Source of the DNA: an uncultured Gammaproteobacteria bacterium
GTDB lineage: Bacteria > Pseudomonadota > Gammaproteobacteria > Pseudomonadales > Pseudohongiellaceae
Assembly: GCA_937898685.1 (NCBI GenBank)
Contig: CALEJT010000003.1
Coordinates: 45,223-109,222, forward strand
Length of the DNA: 64,000 nt
Direction: 5' to 3'
Below are positions 33,488-43,161 of the stretch, piece by piece; positions within the stretch are counted from its first letter, which is position 1; each line of letters starts with the position of its first letter. Under the pieces are notes generated by a model. It was not told where the DNA came from and searched no databases. It worked only from the letters and a program-made list of their open reading frames with translations. Made by a program: the position numbers and the translations under genes.

Positions 33488-34798
33488 TCAGGCAGCTTTG
33501 CGGCGCGGATACTTCAGCTTCAGCGCACCGCGCGTCAGATCGATCACGATCTGGCTCGCACGTGCCCGATCCATCAGGGCCTCCGCTTCACGATCGTCGC
33601 TGCCGATCACCAGCACGTCCGCATGTGCCACGAGTTCATCCAGGTCGTCGCTCATCAAACTCGAGATGTGTGGAATCTCTTCGATGATGTAGCGGCGGTT
33701 GGCGCCCGTGAGTTTGGCGATGCCCACGTTGCGATCGAAGATCTTCACCTGCATGCCCTTGCCGATGAGGGCTTCCACCAAGGTCACCATCGGGCTTTCG
33801 CGCAGATCGTCGGTATCGGGCTTGAAGGCCAGACCGAACACGCCGATGCGCTTCTTGCCGGTGGCGAGAATCGCGTCGATGCCCTTCTGAATCTGCGCTT
33901 CGTTCGAAGGCAGAATCGATTCGAGCAGCGGCAGCGAGACGTTGGCGTGGTGCGTGGCGTAAAGCAGCGCACGCAGATCCTTGGGCAGACACGAGCCACC
34001 GAAGGCGAAGCCAGGACGCAGATAGGCCGGTGAGACGTTGAGCTTGTCATCCATGCGGAAGATGCGCATCACGTCCTGCGCATCGGCGCCGAGCGCAGCG
34101 CAGACGTCGCCGATCTCGTTGGCGAAGCACACCTTCAGTGCGTGGAAGGCATTCGAGGCGTATTTGACCGTCTCTGCCGTCTCCACGCTGGTGTGGATGA
34201 ATTGAGCGCCGACGGAAGCGTAGACGGTCACCAGCAGTGCCGCGGTTTCCTTGTCTTCGCAGCCGACGAGCGTGAAGGGCGGATTCATGAAGTCCTTCAG
34301 CGCGGTACCTTCGCGGATGAATTCGGGGTTCATCGCCACACGCAGATTCGGGCGGTAGGCCACACCCGCACCTTCCAGGAGCGCCGGCATCACTACCTTC
34401 GACGTCGTGCCGGGCAATACGGTGCTGCGTACGACTACGGTGAAGGGACGCGTGGTACCACGCAGCGCCTCACCGATCTCGATGCAGACACGACGGAGTG
34501 CATCGAGTTGCAGCTGGCCGTTGCGGTCACCGGGGGTGCCGACGCAGATGAAGGCCAACTCGGAGTTGTCGACCGCTTCCTTGCAGCTGCTGGTTGCGCG
34601 CAGCTTGCCGTTGGCGACCACCTTGCTGATCAGATCGCCCAAGCCAGGCTCCACGATCGGCGACTGACCACTGTTGATCATGTCCACCTTTTCTTCGTTC
34701 AGATCGACGCCGGTCACGTTGAAACCGGCAGCGGCCAGCGACGCGGCGCTCACGCAGCCGACGTAGCCGAGCCCGAAAACGCTGATTTTCGTTTGCAT
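33488..34798 (-). CDS. Nucleotide-sugar 6-dehydrogenase, GDP-mannose (AlgD)-like
   Basis: 436 residues, the length of AlgD. Oxidises a GDP- or UDP-sugar to its uronate with two NAD. NAD motif VFGLGYVGCVSAASLAAAGF, SPIVEPGLGDLI, VVRSTVLPGTT, the catalytic Cys in FAFGGSCLPKDLRAL, GLAFKPDTDDLRESPMV and SLMSDDLDELVAHADVLVIG. These and the overall order resemble AlgD more than UDP-glucose dehydrogenase, so GDP-mannuronate is the best guess. A 103-base gap containing a hairpin separates it from the deacetylase gene upstream. Confidence 0.8.
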   Translation of the reverse strand: MQTKISVFGLGYVGCVSAASLAAAGFNVTGVDLNEEKVDMINSGQSPIVEPGLGDLISKVVANGKLRATSSCKEAVDNSELAFICVGTPGDRNGQLQLDALRRVCIEIGEALRGTTRPFTVVVRSTVLPGTTSKVVMPALLEGAGVAYRPNLRVAMNPEFIREGTALKDFMNPPFTLVGCEDKETAALLVTVYASVGAQFIHTSVETAETVKYASNAFHALKVCFANEIGDVCAALGADAQDVMRIFRMDDKLNVSPAYLRPGFAFGGSCLPKDLRALLYATHHANVSLPLLESILPSNEAQIQKGIDAILATGKKRIGVFGLAFKPDTDDLRESPMVTLVEALIGKGMQVKIFDRNVGIAKLTGANRRYIIEEIPHISSLMSDDLDELVAHADVLVIGSDDREAEALMDRARASQIVIDLTRGALKLKYPRRKAA

Positions 34799-34827
34799 AG
34801 CTTTTCTCTTTTTTGGTTGGGAATGAC

Positions 34828-34848
34828 GACGGTGCGCCTGGCACCATC
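34828..34848 (-). promoter_or_regulatory. Intercistronic hairpin before the AlgD-like gene
   Basis: An 8-bp stem with one G-U pair (34828-34835 with 34841-34848) and a five-base loop lies in the untranslated gap between the deacetylase and dehydrogenase genes. It may be a pause, processing or stability element. No U run follows. Confidence 0.3.
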
Positions 34849-34901
34849 GGCTTGGGATTGCGCACGAGGCGCGGCGGAACTAACTAAGGTGTTCGTGCAA
34901 C

Positions 34902-35687
34902 TCAGCGCGCCACCAGGGCGGAAAGGCGCTGATATCCAGGTCCTAAGGTGAGCTTGAGCAATTTCTTGCCGTTCCAGGCCAGCCACTGCTGACGACGTGC
35001 CAGCGAGTTGGTGCTGACCAGTCTTCCCGAAAGTGTCTCGGGGCTGTCGCGTCTGATCGTGTAACGTCCGAAGATGCGACAGTTGTCGACCTGCTGCGGC
35101 ACGGTTTCCGGCTCGGAAGTCAGCAGGAAATCCAGCCCCGCAGCCGCGGCAGCGCGCGCCACCTGTGGTGAGTAATAGCCGCCTGGCACCGAACCGACGT
35201 TGACGGGTTCGCCGAGGATGTCTTCCAAGGTCTCCTTGCTGCGCACCCACTCCGTTACCTGCTTGTTCCAACTACAGCTGCTGAAGCGCGCCGGATGCGT
35301 CACGGTGTGGCTGCCGATCAGGTGTCCGGCTTCATGCAACTCGCGGATGTGATGCTTGTGCAGGAAACCCGGTTTGCCGATGCGACCGGTGGTGACGAGA
35401 CAATGTCCACGCCATCCGAAACGGTCCAGCGCCGGTGCCACGATGTCGTAGTAGGAAAGCCCGCCATCATCCACGCTGATGGCAAAGCGTGGGTTGGGAT
35501 CCATGCGTGCGGGCAGATCGGTGACGAGCACCGGCGCATCGGCACGCACCGCACGCACCGATTCCAACTGCTCGTGGAAGGCAGTGAGGCTCAGTTTGTA
35601 ACGATCCGCGGCCGGCCCTTTGAAGCCGCTTTCGTTCGGGTTCTGCCGATAGACGTCGTGATACAGCAGCATGATCAATTCGTTCAT
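34902..35687 (-). CDS. NodB-type polysaccharide deacetylase family protein
   Basis: About 261 residues. NodB-homology motifs: FAISVDDGGLSYYDIVAPAL (motif 1, DD), GHLIGSHTVTHPARFSS (motif 2, HxxxH) and GSVPGGYYSPQVARAAAAAG (motif 3 region, with the usual Arg not evident). There is no signal peptide, so cytoplasmic or peripheral. It may remove N-acetyl groups from the lipid-linked repeat unit. The ATG at 35687 overlaps the upstream formyltransferase-like stop by four bases. Confidence 0.8.
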   Translation of the reverse strand: MNELIMLLYHDVYRQNPNESGFKGPAADRYKLSLTAFHEQLESVRAVRADAPVLVTDLPARMDPNPRFAISVDDGGLSYYDIVAPALDRFGWRGHCLVTTGRIGKPGFLHKHHIRELHEAGHLIGSHTVTHPARFSSCSWNKQVTEWVRSKETLEDILGEPVNVGSVPGGYYSPQVARAAAAAGLDFLLTSEPETVPQQVDNCRIFGRYTIRRDSPETLSGRLVSTNSLARRQQWLAWNGKKLLKLTLGPGYQRLSALVAR

Positions 35688-36496
35688 ACCAACTCCGTGC
35701 GCAGCCGACGCTGCCAACGTAGATAACCGCTCAGCCAGGGCTGGCCCCAGTTGCGCGACGGCTCGCCCGCCAGCGACTTCGGTTGTGCTCTGCCCTCGCA
35801 GAGCTGCCGGAGCACCTCCGCGATGGCGTCGAGGTTTTCGAGCACGACGCGGTGTTGGATCACCACGTGCGACTCGCGCTTCTCATCGAAGGTGTAACTC
35901 GCCTGTAAATAGACGGGGCCCGTGTCGATGCCGTCGTCCACTTTCAACAAGGTCATCCCGACGCGTTTGAGATCCCGGTTCACCAAGGCCCAGAAGCAGC
36001 CGTGGGCGTTGCGGTAGGCCGGGCAGATGCCTGGGTGCAGTACATAAGTGCCGTGCCGCGGCAGCGCGAAGATCTGCGGCTTGAGAATGTATTTGCAGCG
36101 AGCCAGCGCGAAGTCGGGTTGCAAGAGCTTGATGAAGGCGCGTACTTCCTCCGAGTTCGGATGCAAGGCACGCAGCGTCGGCACCTTGTCCAGCTTCGCG
36201 GGATAGCGTTCCCGCAGGTCCTGCACCGTATCGCGTACCCACAGCGCGTCCTTGGCGGCCTGGCGCAGGCGATAGAACAAACGGAACAGAATCACGTCGA
36301 TCAGCCGCAGCAGGCCCACACGACGGTACTCGGAACGCAGCTTGCGCCAGATGGCACCGGGCGGATCGCGCAGCAACACGATGCCACTCAGACTGAAGTC
36401 GTGTGCCAGCCAGGTGGCGATGCCTTCGCAATCGATCGGATCTTCCTCATGGCAGATCAGCACTGCCGAATAGCGAGGTCTTGCTTCACCACTCAT
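35684..36496 (-). CDS. Formyltransferase-fold protein lacking the catalytic Asn
   Basis: 270 residues with the formyl-transfer fold. The signature region is GTYVLHPGICPAYRNAHGCF, followed by GMTLLKVDDGIDTGPVYLQ. His and Asp of the classical Asn-His-Asp triad are present, but the Asn two residues before His is Val. Members with the full triad transfer formyl from 10-formyl-tetrahydrofolate to amines. Here the activity or donor may differ. An N-formyl or similar N-acyl substitution of an amino sugar is inferred from context. Overlaps both neighbours by four bases. Confidence 0.75.
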   Translation of the reverse strand: MSGEARPRYSAVLICHEEDPIDCEGIATWLAHDFSLSGIVLLRDPPGAIWRKLRSEYRRVGLLRLIDVILFRLFYRLRQAAKDALWVRDTVQDLRERYPAKLDKVPTLRALHPNSEEVRAFIKLLQPDFALARCKYILKPQIFALPRHGTYVLHPGICPAYRNAHGCFWALVNRDLKRVGMTLLKVDDGIDTGPVYLQASYTFDEKRESHVVIQHRVVLENLDAIAEVLRQLCEGRAQPKSLAGEPSRNWGQPWLSGYLRWQRRLRTELV

Positions 36497-37821
36497 GCGC
36501 GCAGCGCCTCCCGACAGAAACCGGCGAAACAACGCGCCACCTTGGGCCAGGAGAATCGCTGTTCCATCAGCTCGCGTCCGTTGCGACCCAGGCGCTGACG
36601 TTCTGCCTTGTCGCGCAGCAGGGAAAGCACGGCTGCGGCAAACGATTCAGCGGTATCTGCGCGCAATAAGTGCACGCCATCTTCGAGCGGAAGACCTTCG
36701 GCACCGATGGTGGTGGAGACCACGGCCTTGCCCATCGCCAACGCTTCGAAGATCTTCAAGCGGGTGCCACCACCGACACGCAGCGGCACGACATACACTG
36801 CGGCGCGCGAGATGTGCGGCCTGATGTCGTCCACGGTACCGGTGACGTTGACGCCTGCCTCCTGCGCCGCTGCCTGCAGCTTGGCGCTGGGATTGCGGCC
36901 GGCGACGGTCAAGCGGACTTGTGGCAACTCCGCACGGATGCGCGGCAGGATTTCAGCGATGAAGTACAGAATGCCGTCTTCATTCGGATGCCAATCCATC
37001 GAACCGGTGAACACCAGCTCCGTGGGCACTTCTTCCACCGTGTCGTCCGGACGGAAGTAGTCGATGTCGACCCCGGTGGGGACGGCGCGGATGCGCGCGG
37101 TCTGGGCATCGAGTTTCAGTTGTTCACGGTCTTCGGCGGACACGGCGACGGTGAGTGCAGCCTGTTCACATACCCGCGCCTCGTAGCGCCGCATCTTGCG
37201 CCACTCGAGCTCCAGCAAGGCGCGCCGTATCGGGTTGGCGTCGATGTCGCACAGGCGCTGCCAGATCATGTACTCGACGTTGTGCGAGAAGAACACGACC
37301 GGCGTGTCGCCATGAAGCGGCACGTTCGGCGCTGCGAACAGGAAATCGCCCACGATGAGATCGAAGCGCTCCTGCGCCAGCGTATGGTTCACCAAACGGC
37401 GCAAAGCACCGATGCGGCTCTTGTAGATATCCACCGGCAGCGTGCTGAACCATGAGCCGAACAGGCTCAGGGCGAACATCGGGCTGGTGCGCTTCACCGA
37501 CGCGTGCGGAATCGACAGCACCTTCTTGCAACGCGGCAACTGCTGCGCCAGCGCCGCGCCATCCTCGGAAGGATGATGCGTGGTGATCACGCTGACTTCG
37601 TGTTCGGCGGACAGTTCGCGAATCAGGTTGAAGCTGCGCAGACGGCCACCGGTATTGGCTGGCCACAGCCCACCCACCTTCACCCACAGGATGCGCATGG
37701 GCCCGGTGCTCGCCGCGCGCGCCACCGCCAGCTCCGCTTCCGCGTTTGCCAGTCGTATGTATTCACAGTCATCGGAAGGACCGATGCGATATTGCAGATC
37801 TATTGGATTGCTCATGGACAC
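36493..37821 (-). CDS. Glycosyltransferase family 4
   Basis: 442 residues, GT-B fold. The N-terminal domain starts MRILWVKVGGLWPANTGGRL after a 41-residue extension and has FDLIVGDFLF. The C-terminal domain has VPTGVDIDYFRP, ELVFTGSMDWHPNEDGILYF, RLTVAGRNPSAKL, and the donor-binding VYVVPLRVGGGTRLKIFEAL with the E-x7-E-like Glu. Cytoplasmic, adds one sugar of the repeat unit. Sits between AsnB-1 and the formyltransferase-like gene. Confidence 0.88.
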   Translation of the reverse strand: MSMSNPIDLQYRIGPSDDCEYIRLANAEAELAVARAASTGPMRILWVKVGGLWPANTGGRLRSFNLIRELSAEHEVSVITTHHPSEDGAALAQQLPRCKKVLSIPHASVKRTSPMFALSLFGSWFSTLPVDIYKSRIGALRRLVNHTLAQERFDLIVGDFLFAAPNVPLHGDTPVVFFSHNVEYMIWQRLCDIDANPIRRALLELEWRKMRRYEARVCEQAALTVAVSAEDREQLKLDAQTARIRAVPTGVDIDYFRPDDTVEEVPTELVFTGSMDWHPNEDGILYFIAEILPRIRAELPQVRLTVAGRNPSAKLQAAAQEAGVNVTGTVDDIRPHISRAAVYVVPLRVGGGTRLKIFEALAMGKAVVSTTIGAEGLPLEDGVHLLRADTAESFAAAVLSLLRDKAERQRLGRNGRELMEQRFSWPKVARCFAGFCREALRA

Positions 37822-37826
37822 CCCCG

Positions 37827-39797
37827 TTAGCAGGATGCGGCGACGAGCGAAGATCTACGGGCCTCATCGGAACGAGTCCAAGGTCGGCCCAACGCGTAGA
37901 CGCTCTCCGGCGCCTCGCCATCGATGAAGATGCGTTGCCACATTTCGAGATTGATGAGGAGCCACAGACGTTCGGCGTGGTCCGCCACACCGCTGCGATG
38001 CTCCTCGGCCAAGGTTGCGAGTGCCTGCGCTTCGAACAACTCGCGCGTCTGACAGCGCCGGCTCAGCACGAATTCCTCCACCAGTCCCCAATAGGGGCCG
38101 CGCAACCAGTCACTGATGGGTACGGGGAAGCCCATCTTGCCGCGCGTGAGCACGGCTTGCGGCACGACATCGCCCATCGCATCGCGCAAGAGCGCCTTCG
38201 TACGCATGCCCTGCAGGCGATGACGCGTCGGGATGGAGTTGACCAGCTCCACCAAACGATCGTCCAAGAATGGCACCCGGCTTTCGATCGAAGCCGCCAT
38301 GCTCATCTGGTCCTGCTTCATCAGGAGTTCGACCAGATAGGTGCCGAGATCGGCATGGCTCAGACAGGCCAGTACTTCGGAGCCACCACCGGCATAGTCT
38401 GCCAATCCCTTGGCGAAGAGTTGTGCCTCTGCTTCGGCACCCTCTTGTCCCAACAGGGCTACGCGCTGCTTTTGCGTGAACACGGAGAAGTTTTCGAAGA
38501 ACAAGGAACGCGGCGTGTTGTCCAGCGCCAGAAAACTGCGCTGAGCGTAGCGACGCAAACGACGCGGCAAGGCAGGTACGGCGCTCGCGACCACTCTGCG
38601 CACCGCGCCCGGCACGAACTGCTGATAACGCGCAGCGAGTCGTGCATTGAGCGCGGTCACGCGATAGCGATAGTCGTAGCCCAGGAAAAGCTCATCCGCG
38701 CCCTCACCGGTCAGCACCACCTTCACATCCTGGCTCGCCAGCTTGGAAACGATGTGCAGAGGAATGCTCGAGGTGAAAGCGATGGGTTCGTCTTCGTGCC
38801 AGATCATCTTCGGCAGATGCGCGAAGAACTGCGCCGGGCTCACCACGATGTCGCGATGTCTTGCCTTTACGTGATTCGCCACCAGGCGTGCATAGTCGAG
38901 CTCATTGGCGGAACGCTCGTTGAAGCCGACCGAGAAGGTCTGCAACGGCTCGTTCATCTGCCGTGCCATCAGTCCGGCCAACACACTGGAGTCGATGCCG
39001 CCCGAAAGGAACACGCCCACCGGGACGTCACTCATCAAATGCCGTTTCACTGCTGCTTCCAATTCCCCACGTACTGCAACGACATAGTCCTCGCGCTTCA
39101 GTGTCGGATCCTCCTTCACCTGTGCAGGGCTCCAGTAACGACGGACGCTCAGGCCTCTCTCAACGCACCAGCTCATTACGTGACCGGGCAGCAGCTTGCG
39201 AATCCCGGTGAAAAAGGTGGCCTCATCCGACACGAAGCGCGAAGCCAAGAACTCGGACAGCACGGCGCGGTTGAACTCCGGCCGCTCCTTACTGCCCGCG
39301 AGTATTCCCTTGATTTCCGACGCGAAGGTGAGCTCCTCACCATCCACGCGGTAGTACAGCGGTTTGATGCCGAGACGATCGCGCGCCAGAAACAGACGCT
39401 GCTTGCGACCATCCCAAATGGCGAAGGCAAACATGCCTTGCAGATGTTCGACACAGTCTTCGCCGTAGAACTCGTAGGCGCGCAGAATCACTTCCGTGTC
39501 CGACTGACTCGAGAAGTGCACGCCCGCCTGCTGCAGGCGTGTGCGCAGTTCCTTGTAGTTGTAGATCTCGCCGTTGTAGGTCAGCCAGATGTCGGCGCTG
39601 TCGTTGCCCATCGGCTGATGACCGCCTGCGATGTCGATGATCGACAGACGGCGATGCGCGAGACCGACCCGGCCGCGGATGACGAGCCCGGCGCCATCGG
39701 GACCGCGATGCGTCAGCACATCGCGCATGGCAATGAGGCGCTCTTCGTCAACGGACGAGTGCGCAGCAAACTTGAGGATGCCAGCGATACCACACAT
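37827..39797 (-). CDS. AsnB-like glutamine amidotransferase/asparagine synthetase 1
   Basis: 656 residues. Class II glutaminase domain with nucleophilic Cys2 (MCGIAGILKF), then RHRG-type segment (LTHRGPDGAGL), NGEIYNYKELR. The synthetase domain has the PP-loop VGVFLSGGIDSSVLAGL, LTGEGADELFLGYDY and the C-terminal KMGFPVPISDWL. All key residues look intact. In EPS and O-antigen loci such enzymes (WbpS-like or XrtA-associated AsnB) are thought to amidate uronic acids rather than make free asparagine. Two paralogues occur here, this one beside the heparinase-like lyase gene. Confidence 0.88.
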   Translation of the reverse strand: MCGIAGILKFAAHSSVDEERLIAMRDVLTHRGPDGAGLVIRGRVGLAHRRLSIIDIAGGHQPMGNDSADIWLTYNGEIYNYKELRTRLQQAGVHFSSQSDTEVILRAYEFYGEDCVEHLQGMFAFAIWDGRKQRLFLARDRLGIKPLYYRVDGEELTFASEIKGILAGSKERPEFNRAVLSEFLASRFVSDEATFFTGIRKLLPGHVMSWCVERGLSVRRYWSPAQVKEDPTLKREDYVVAVRGELEAAVKRHLMSDVPVGVFLSGGIDSSVLAGLMARQMNEPLQTFSVGFNERSANELDYARLVANHVKARHRDIVVSPAQFFAHLPKMIWHEDEPIAFTSSIPLHIVSKLASQDVKVVLTGEGADELFLGYDYRYRVTALNARLAARYQQFVPGAVRRVVASAVPALPRRLRRYAQRSFLALDNTPRSLFFENFSVFTQKQRVALLGQEGAEAEAQLFAKGLADYAGGGSEVLACLSHADLGTYLVELLMKQDQMSMAASIESRVPFLDDRLVELVNSIPTRHRLQGMRTKALLRDAMGDVVPQAVLTRGKMGFPVPISDWLRGPYWGLVEEFVLSRRCQTRELFEAQALATLAEEHRSGVADHAERLWLLINLEMWQRIFIDGEAPESVYALGRPWTRSDEARRSSLVAASC

Positions 39798-39853
39798 GAA
39801 GGAGCCTGCTAGAAGAAGCGATCAAATGAAGCGTTGAGTTGAATGCGTTCGGT

Positions 39854-42055
39854 TCAGTCGAACGCGTGCACCGAGACGTCGTCATCTCCGATGCGGATGA
39901 GCTGACTGAAGTCGGCCCCGATGGCAACTCCCACGAGTTGCCCACCTTCCATCACCGCCGTGACCGTGGGCGGCGCCGCCCACGGATCGGGTACGGGCAG
40001 CAACAAGGTCACGAGGCGCAGCGGCAATGGTGCTGTCACCTGATAGCGCAGCAGCGGTGCTGCGATACGTTGGCCGTAGTCAGGGGAGAGCCAGCCGCTG
40101 GGCGGATCGATCTCACCATGCTCGATCGTACGTTCCAAAGCAGCGGTGGACATCACCTTCAACAACAGCGCGCTGTCCGAGCCGTAGATCCGCAGCCATT
40201 CGTCGCTACGTGCATCGATCGAAGCCGCAGCGCACTGCCAACGCAGGTCGAGGCTGTGAACGGCCTCGCCATAGAGGTCATCGATCACGAGCCAGTAGGC
40301 GCCGTCGACGAAGGCCACACGCCGACGATGCTTGATCGGATCGTGCAGGTTGCCGTAGGCCTCGTGCGAGGCTTCAGCCAAACAGAGTGCAAGCTTGTTG
40401 CTGGTCTTCGCATCGCGCGACACCGGGCGCGAGTACCAGGAGAAGGGTCCACGTGGTTTGGCCTGACCGTGCCCATCCACCACCACCGTGTTGTGCGCGT
40501 GCGTGCTGCGGAAATGGTTGCGCCATACCGGGTCGGCATAGGAATAGGTGCCGGCATCCACCAGGAAGGGTTCACCGAAGGCGCAGCACTGGATGCTGAG
40601 CAGATCGGCGTGACCGTGACCACCACTGACGTGGCAGCCCAATGGCCCGGTATCGAAGATCAATTGGTTGGCACTGCGATGCCAGCCGTTGCGCATCACC
40701 ACGAAGCCACCTTCGTCGAAACTGCGCACCTGTACCGCGGCGGGTGCCGAAGGCGGCAGCATCAACCAGCTGCGCTGCGCCGACCTACCCAACAACCATT
40801 CGGTCTCGAGTGCGAGCGAGCCCGCAGCCCACGCGAAGTTGGAGTTGTGGAAGAGCACGGCCGCCGTGCTGAACAGCGCGCGATAGTCATCCGGAGCGCG
40901 ACGCAGGAACGGCATCAACCATCCACCATCGGCATCGCCGACGTTGGGCATCGAGCCGTCGGGCCAGCGCATCCAGAGCAGGAAGTCCACCAACTTCTCG
41001 AGCAACTGCGGCACGCGCGGATCCACTGCTTCGCCGTTGCGCTGAGCCAGGATCAAATAGTGCGTGTAGATGTCGACGGTGTAGTACTGGTAGCGCGTCG
41101 ACAGCTCGAAGTAGACACCATCGGCATGTACCTGCCGCGGCATCTGCTCGACCAGGATGCGACTGCCCGTTTCGCGCCAGCGGCTGGCGCCTTCGAGTTC
41201 CTGCAACAAGGTGCCGGCGTAATAGAGGCCGAGTGCTTCGCCGGTCAGATGCGTGTTCGGCGAAAAGTAGTGCGACAGATAGCGTTCGACGAAGGTCGCA
41301 TGCGCCTGCAGCCATGCCAGCAGGTTCATGAAGCGCTCTGCACTCAGCGCCTTGGCATCACGGAAGAGGAACAAGGCCCAACACCAGGCCATCAGTCGCA
41401 TCGCCACTTCGAGCGAACTGCTCCAGTTGATGCCGATGCCGGGCGGATTGTCCTGCATCCAATCTTCGAGCAACTGCAGCGCAGTTGCCGCGTAGTGCTC
41501 CTCGCCGGTCAGACGATAGGCCTGGCCGAGTTCCAACAACCACTGATGACGATTGAGTTCCCATACGACCTTGCTGTCGCCAACGCTGGCGGTGGACAGC
41601 GGATCGATACGGCTCCAGTGCTGGCGCGGGGCACGTTGTCCCGACACGGCATCGAGATGCCAATCGATCGGCGAACCGAAATTCAATCGACCATAACCGA
41701 GAATGTAGAAGTCACCCGCTTCGACGGCGTTCGCGGCCGCGATGATTTCCTGCTTGTGCGATGCCGCTGCGGAGGACATTTCCTGCAGCGCCGTCTCGCT
41801 GGCGCCTGCAAAGAAGCGCGCAGGAGCCAGGCGCAGGAAGCGTTGCTGCAGCTGCGGCGCGGCGAGCTCGTTGTGCCCTGCCTCCAGCAAGCTGCGGATC
41901 TGGCGCAGTTCCTGATCGTTCGTTTGCGCGTCGAGACGACAGCGTGGGCCGTCTTCGTTGCGCAGGTTGAATCGCTCGAGCAGCTTCGAGAATTCCTGTC
42001 GGCTGCGACAGGCGAGCTCCTCGGGCGGCATGCTAAGGAGTCGTTGCAGTCTCAC
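39854..42055 (-). CDS. Heparinase II/III-like (alginate-lyase family) protein
   Basis: About 733 residues. An N-terminal alpha/alpha-toroid (NRHQWLLELGQAYRLTGEEH; SHYFSPNTHLTGEALGLYYA; ELSTRYQYYTVDIYTHYLIL, with the Tyr-x-x-Tyr-Tyr pattern) is followed by a C-terminal beta-sheet domain with GGHGHADLLSIQCCAFGEPF, the Heparinase II/III signature. Such proteins cleave uronic-acid polysaccharides by beta-elimination. No signal peptide is visible, which is unusual for an extracellular enzyme but common for family members in EPS operons. The GTG at 42055 with AGGGA upstream overlaps the GT4 gene by 23 bases. Confidence 0.85.
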   Translation of the reverse strand: MRLQRLLSMPPEELACRSRQEFSKLLERFNLRNEDGPRCRLDAQTNDQELRQIRSLLEAGHNELAAPQLQQRFLRLAPARFFAGASETALQEMSSAAASHKQEIIAAANAVEAGDFYILGYGRLNFGSPIDWHLDAVSGQRAPRQHWSRIDPLSTASVGDSKVVWELNRHQWLLELGQAYRLTGEEHYAATALQLLEDWMQDNPPGIGINWSSSLEVAMRLMAWCWALFLFRDAKALSAERFMNLLAWLQAHATFVERYLSHYFSPNTHLTGEALGLYYAGTLLQELEGASRWRETGSRILVEQMPRQVHADGVYFELSTRYQYYTVDIYTHYLILAQRNGEAVDPRVPQLLEKLVDFLLWMRWPDGSMPNVGDADGGWLMPFLRRAPDDYRALFSTAAVLFHNSNFAWAAGSLALETEWLLGRSAQRSWLMLPPSAPAAVQVRSFDEGGFVVMRNGWHRSANQLIFDTGPLGCHVSGGHGHADLLSIQCCAFGEPFLVDAGTYSYADPVWRNHFRSTHAHNTVVVDGHGQAKPRGPFSWYSRPVSRDAKTSNKLALCLAEASHEAYGNLHDPIKHRRRVAFVDGAYWLVIDDLYGEAVHSLDLRWQCAAASIDARSDEWLRIYGSDSALLLKVMSTAALERTIEHGEIDPPSGWLSPDYGQRIAAPLLRYQVTAPLPLRLVTLLLPVPDPWAAPPTVTAVMEGGQLVGVAIGADFSQLIRIGDDDVSVHAFD

Positions 42056-43148
42056 TCTCGTTTCCCTGATACACGGCAAGCCAAGCGTGATACACCTCGG
42101 CCCAGCAATAGCTGGCGGCAACGGCGCGTGCCCTGCCCGCCATCGCAGCGGCCTGATTCCCACTTTCCAGCAAGGCGATGACGGCGTCCGCCATGGCCTG
42201 CGGCTCGTCATGAGGAACGAGCACACCACAACGTCCATGTTGCGTCATCGCGGCGATGTCCCCCGTCGGCGTGGTGACGACGGGGATGCCCGAGGCAAAG
42301 GCCTCGAGGATGGAAATCGGTTGGTTGTCGATCAGCGACGAGTTCAGAAACACATCGGCTTCGTCATACAGACGCGGCATGTCCTTCGGTTCGACGCGGC
42401 CGAGCACGCTCACACCCTGGATGTTGCGCTCCGCGATCTCCTGCTTGAGCCGTTTCAACTGACTGCCATAGCCCGCGATCACCAGCTTCGCTTCAGGAAT
42501 ACGCTCCTGGATGCGAACGAAGGCTTCCAGGGTGTTGAACACACCGTAATGCGGTTCCAGATTGCGGTTGGAAAAGAACACCGGTCGCAAGGTCGTGCGC
42601 TCGCGATAGCGAAAACCCGACAGATCGATGAAGTTGCCTACCACCTGCGCGTCGTGGCCGTACCTGGCAAAGGTTTCCTGCAGGTAGACCGAGGGCACGA
42701 CGATGGTGGAAGCGAGCCGCAGCCACGGATGTACGAGCCAGCCCCAGTTGGCGAGATGGTCGTCCGCTTCACCACTGTGATAGTTGAGGATCACGCGCTT
42801 GCCGAAGAGACGGCCGATCAAGATCGCCGGCAGCGGTGCCAGCAGGAACGACCAATAGGCGGCGGAGAACACGTGGATCACGTCGGCCCGACGCAGCCGC
42901 CACAGGCTGCAGACGTAGAGCAACTGATTGAACAGGGTGCGCACCACGGGAATGCGGCGCAGCCAACGCAGTCCCATCGGAAAGCGCGGATTGACCGGAA
43001 TGAAGGCAACGTCCACCCCCTCATCCATCAGACCCTGCGCGAGATTGCGTGCCTGCACGCCCTGTCCGCCCAGGATGTCGAGACTGGGTGCCACCATCGC
43101 CACGCGCAGCGTGTCCGCGCGCGCCATGTCGCTTAGCAAGGTTTTCAT
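42033..43148 (-). CDS. Glycosyltransferase family 4
   Basis: 371 residues, GT-B fold. N-terminal domain VAMVAPSLDILGGQGVQARN (GGQGV donor/acceptor loop) and DVIHVFSAAYWSFLLAP. C-terminal domain VVGNFIDLSGFRYRERT, PVFFSNRNLEPHYGVFNTLE, AKLVIAGYGSQLKRLK and DVFLNSSLIDNQPISILEAF. Likely cytosolic face of the inner membrane, adding one sugar to the lipid-linked repeat. Its neighbours are the second AsnB gene and the heparinase-like gene. Confidence 0.88.
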   Translation of the reverse strand: MKTLLSDMARADTLRVAMVAPSLDILGGQGVQARNLAQGLMDEGVDVAFIPVNPRFPMGLRWLRRIPVVRTLFNQLLYVCSLWRLRRADVIHVFSAAYWSFLLAPLPAILIGRLFGKRVILNYHSGEADDHLANWGWLVHPWLRLASTIVVPSVYLQETFARYGHDAQVVGNFIDLSGFRYRERTTLRPVFFSNRNLEPHYGVFNTLEAFVRIQERIPEAKLVIAGYGSQLKRLKQEIAERNIQGVSVLGRVEPKDMPRLYDEADVFLNSSLIDNQPISILEAFASGIPVVTTPTGDIAAMTQHGRCGVLVPHDEPQAMADAVIALLESGNQAAAMAGRARAVAASYCWAEVYHAWLAVYQGNESETATTP

Positions 43149-43161
43149 TCAGATACTGGGT

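Noticed and set aside
37746..42181. Long plus-strand open frames opposite asnB and the heparinase-like gene
   Set aside because: Antisense to genes with full domain signatures; no ribosome sites or domains.
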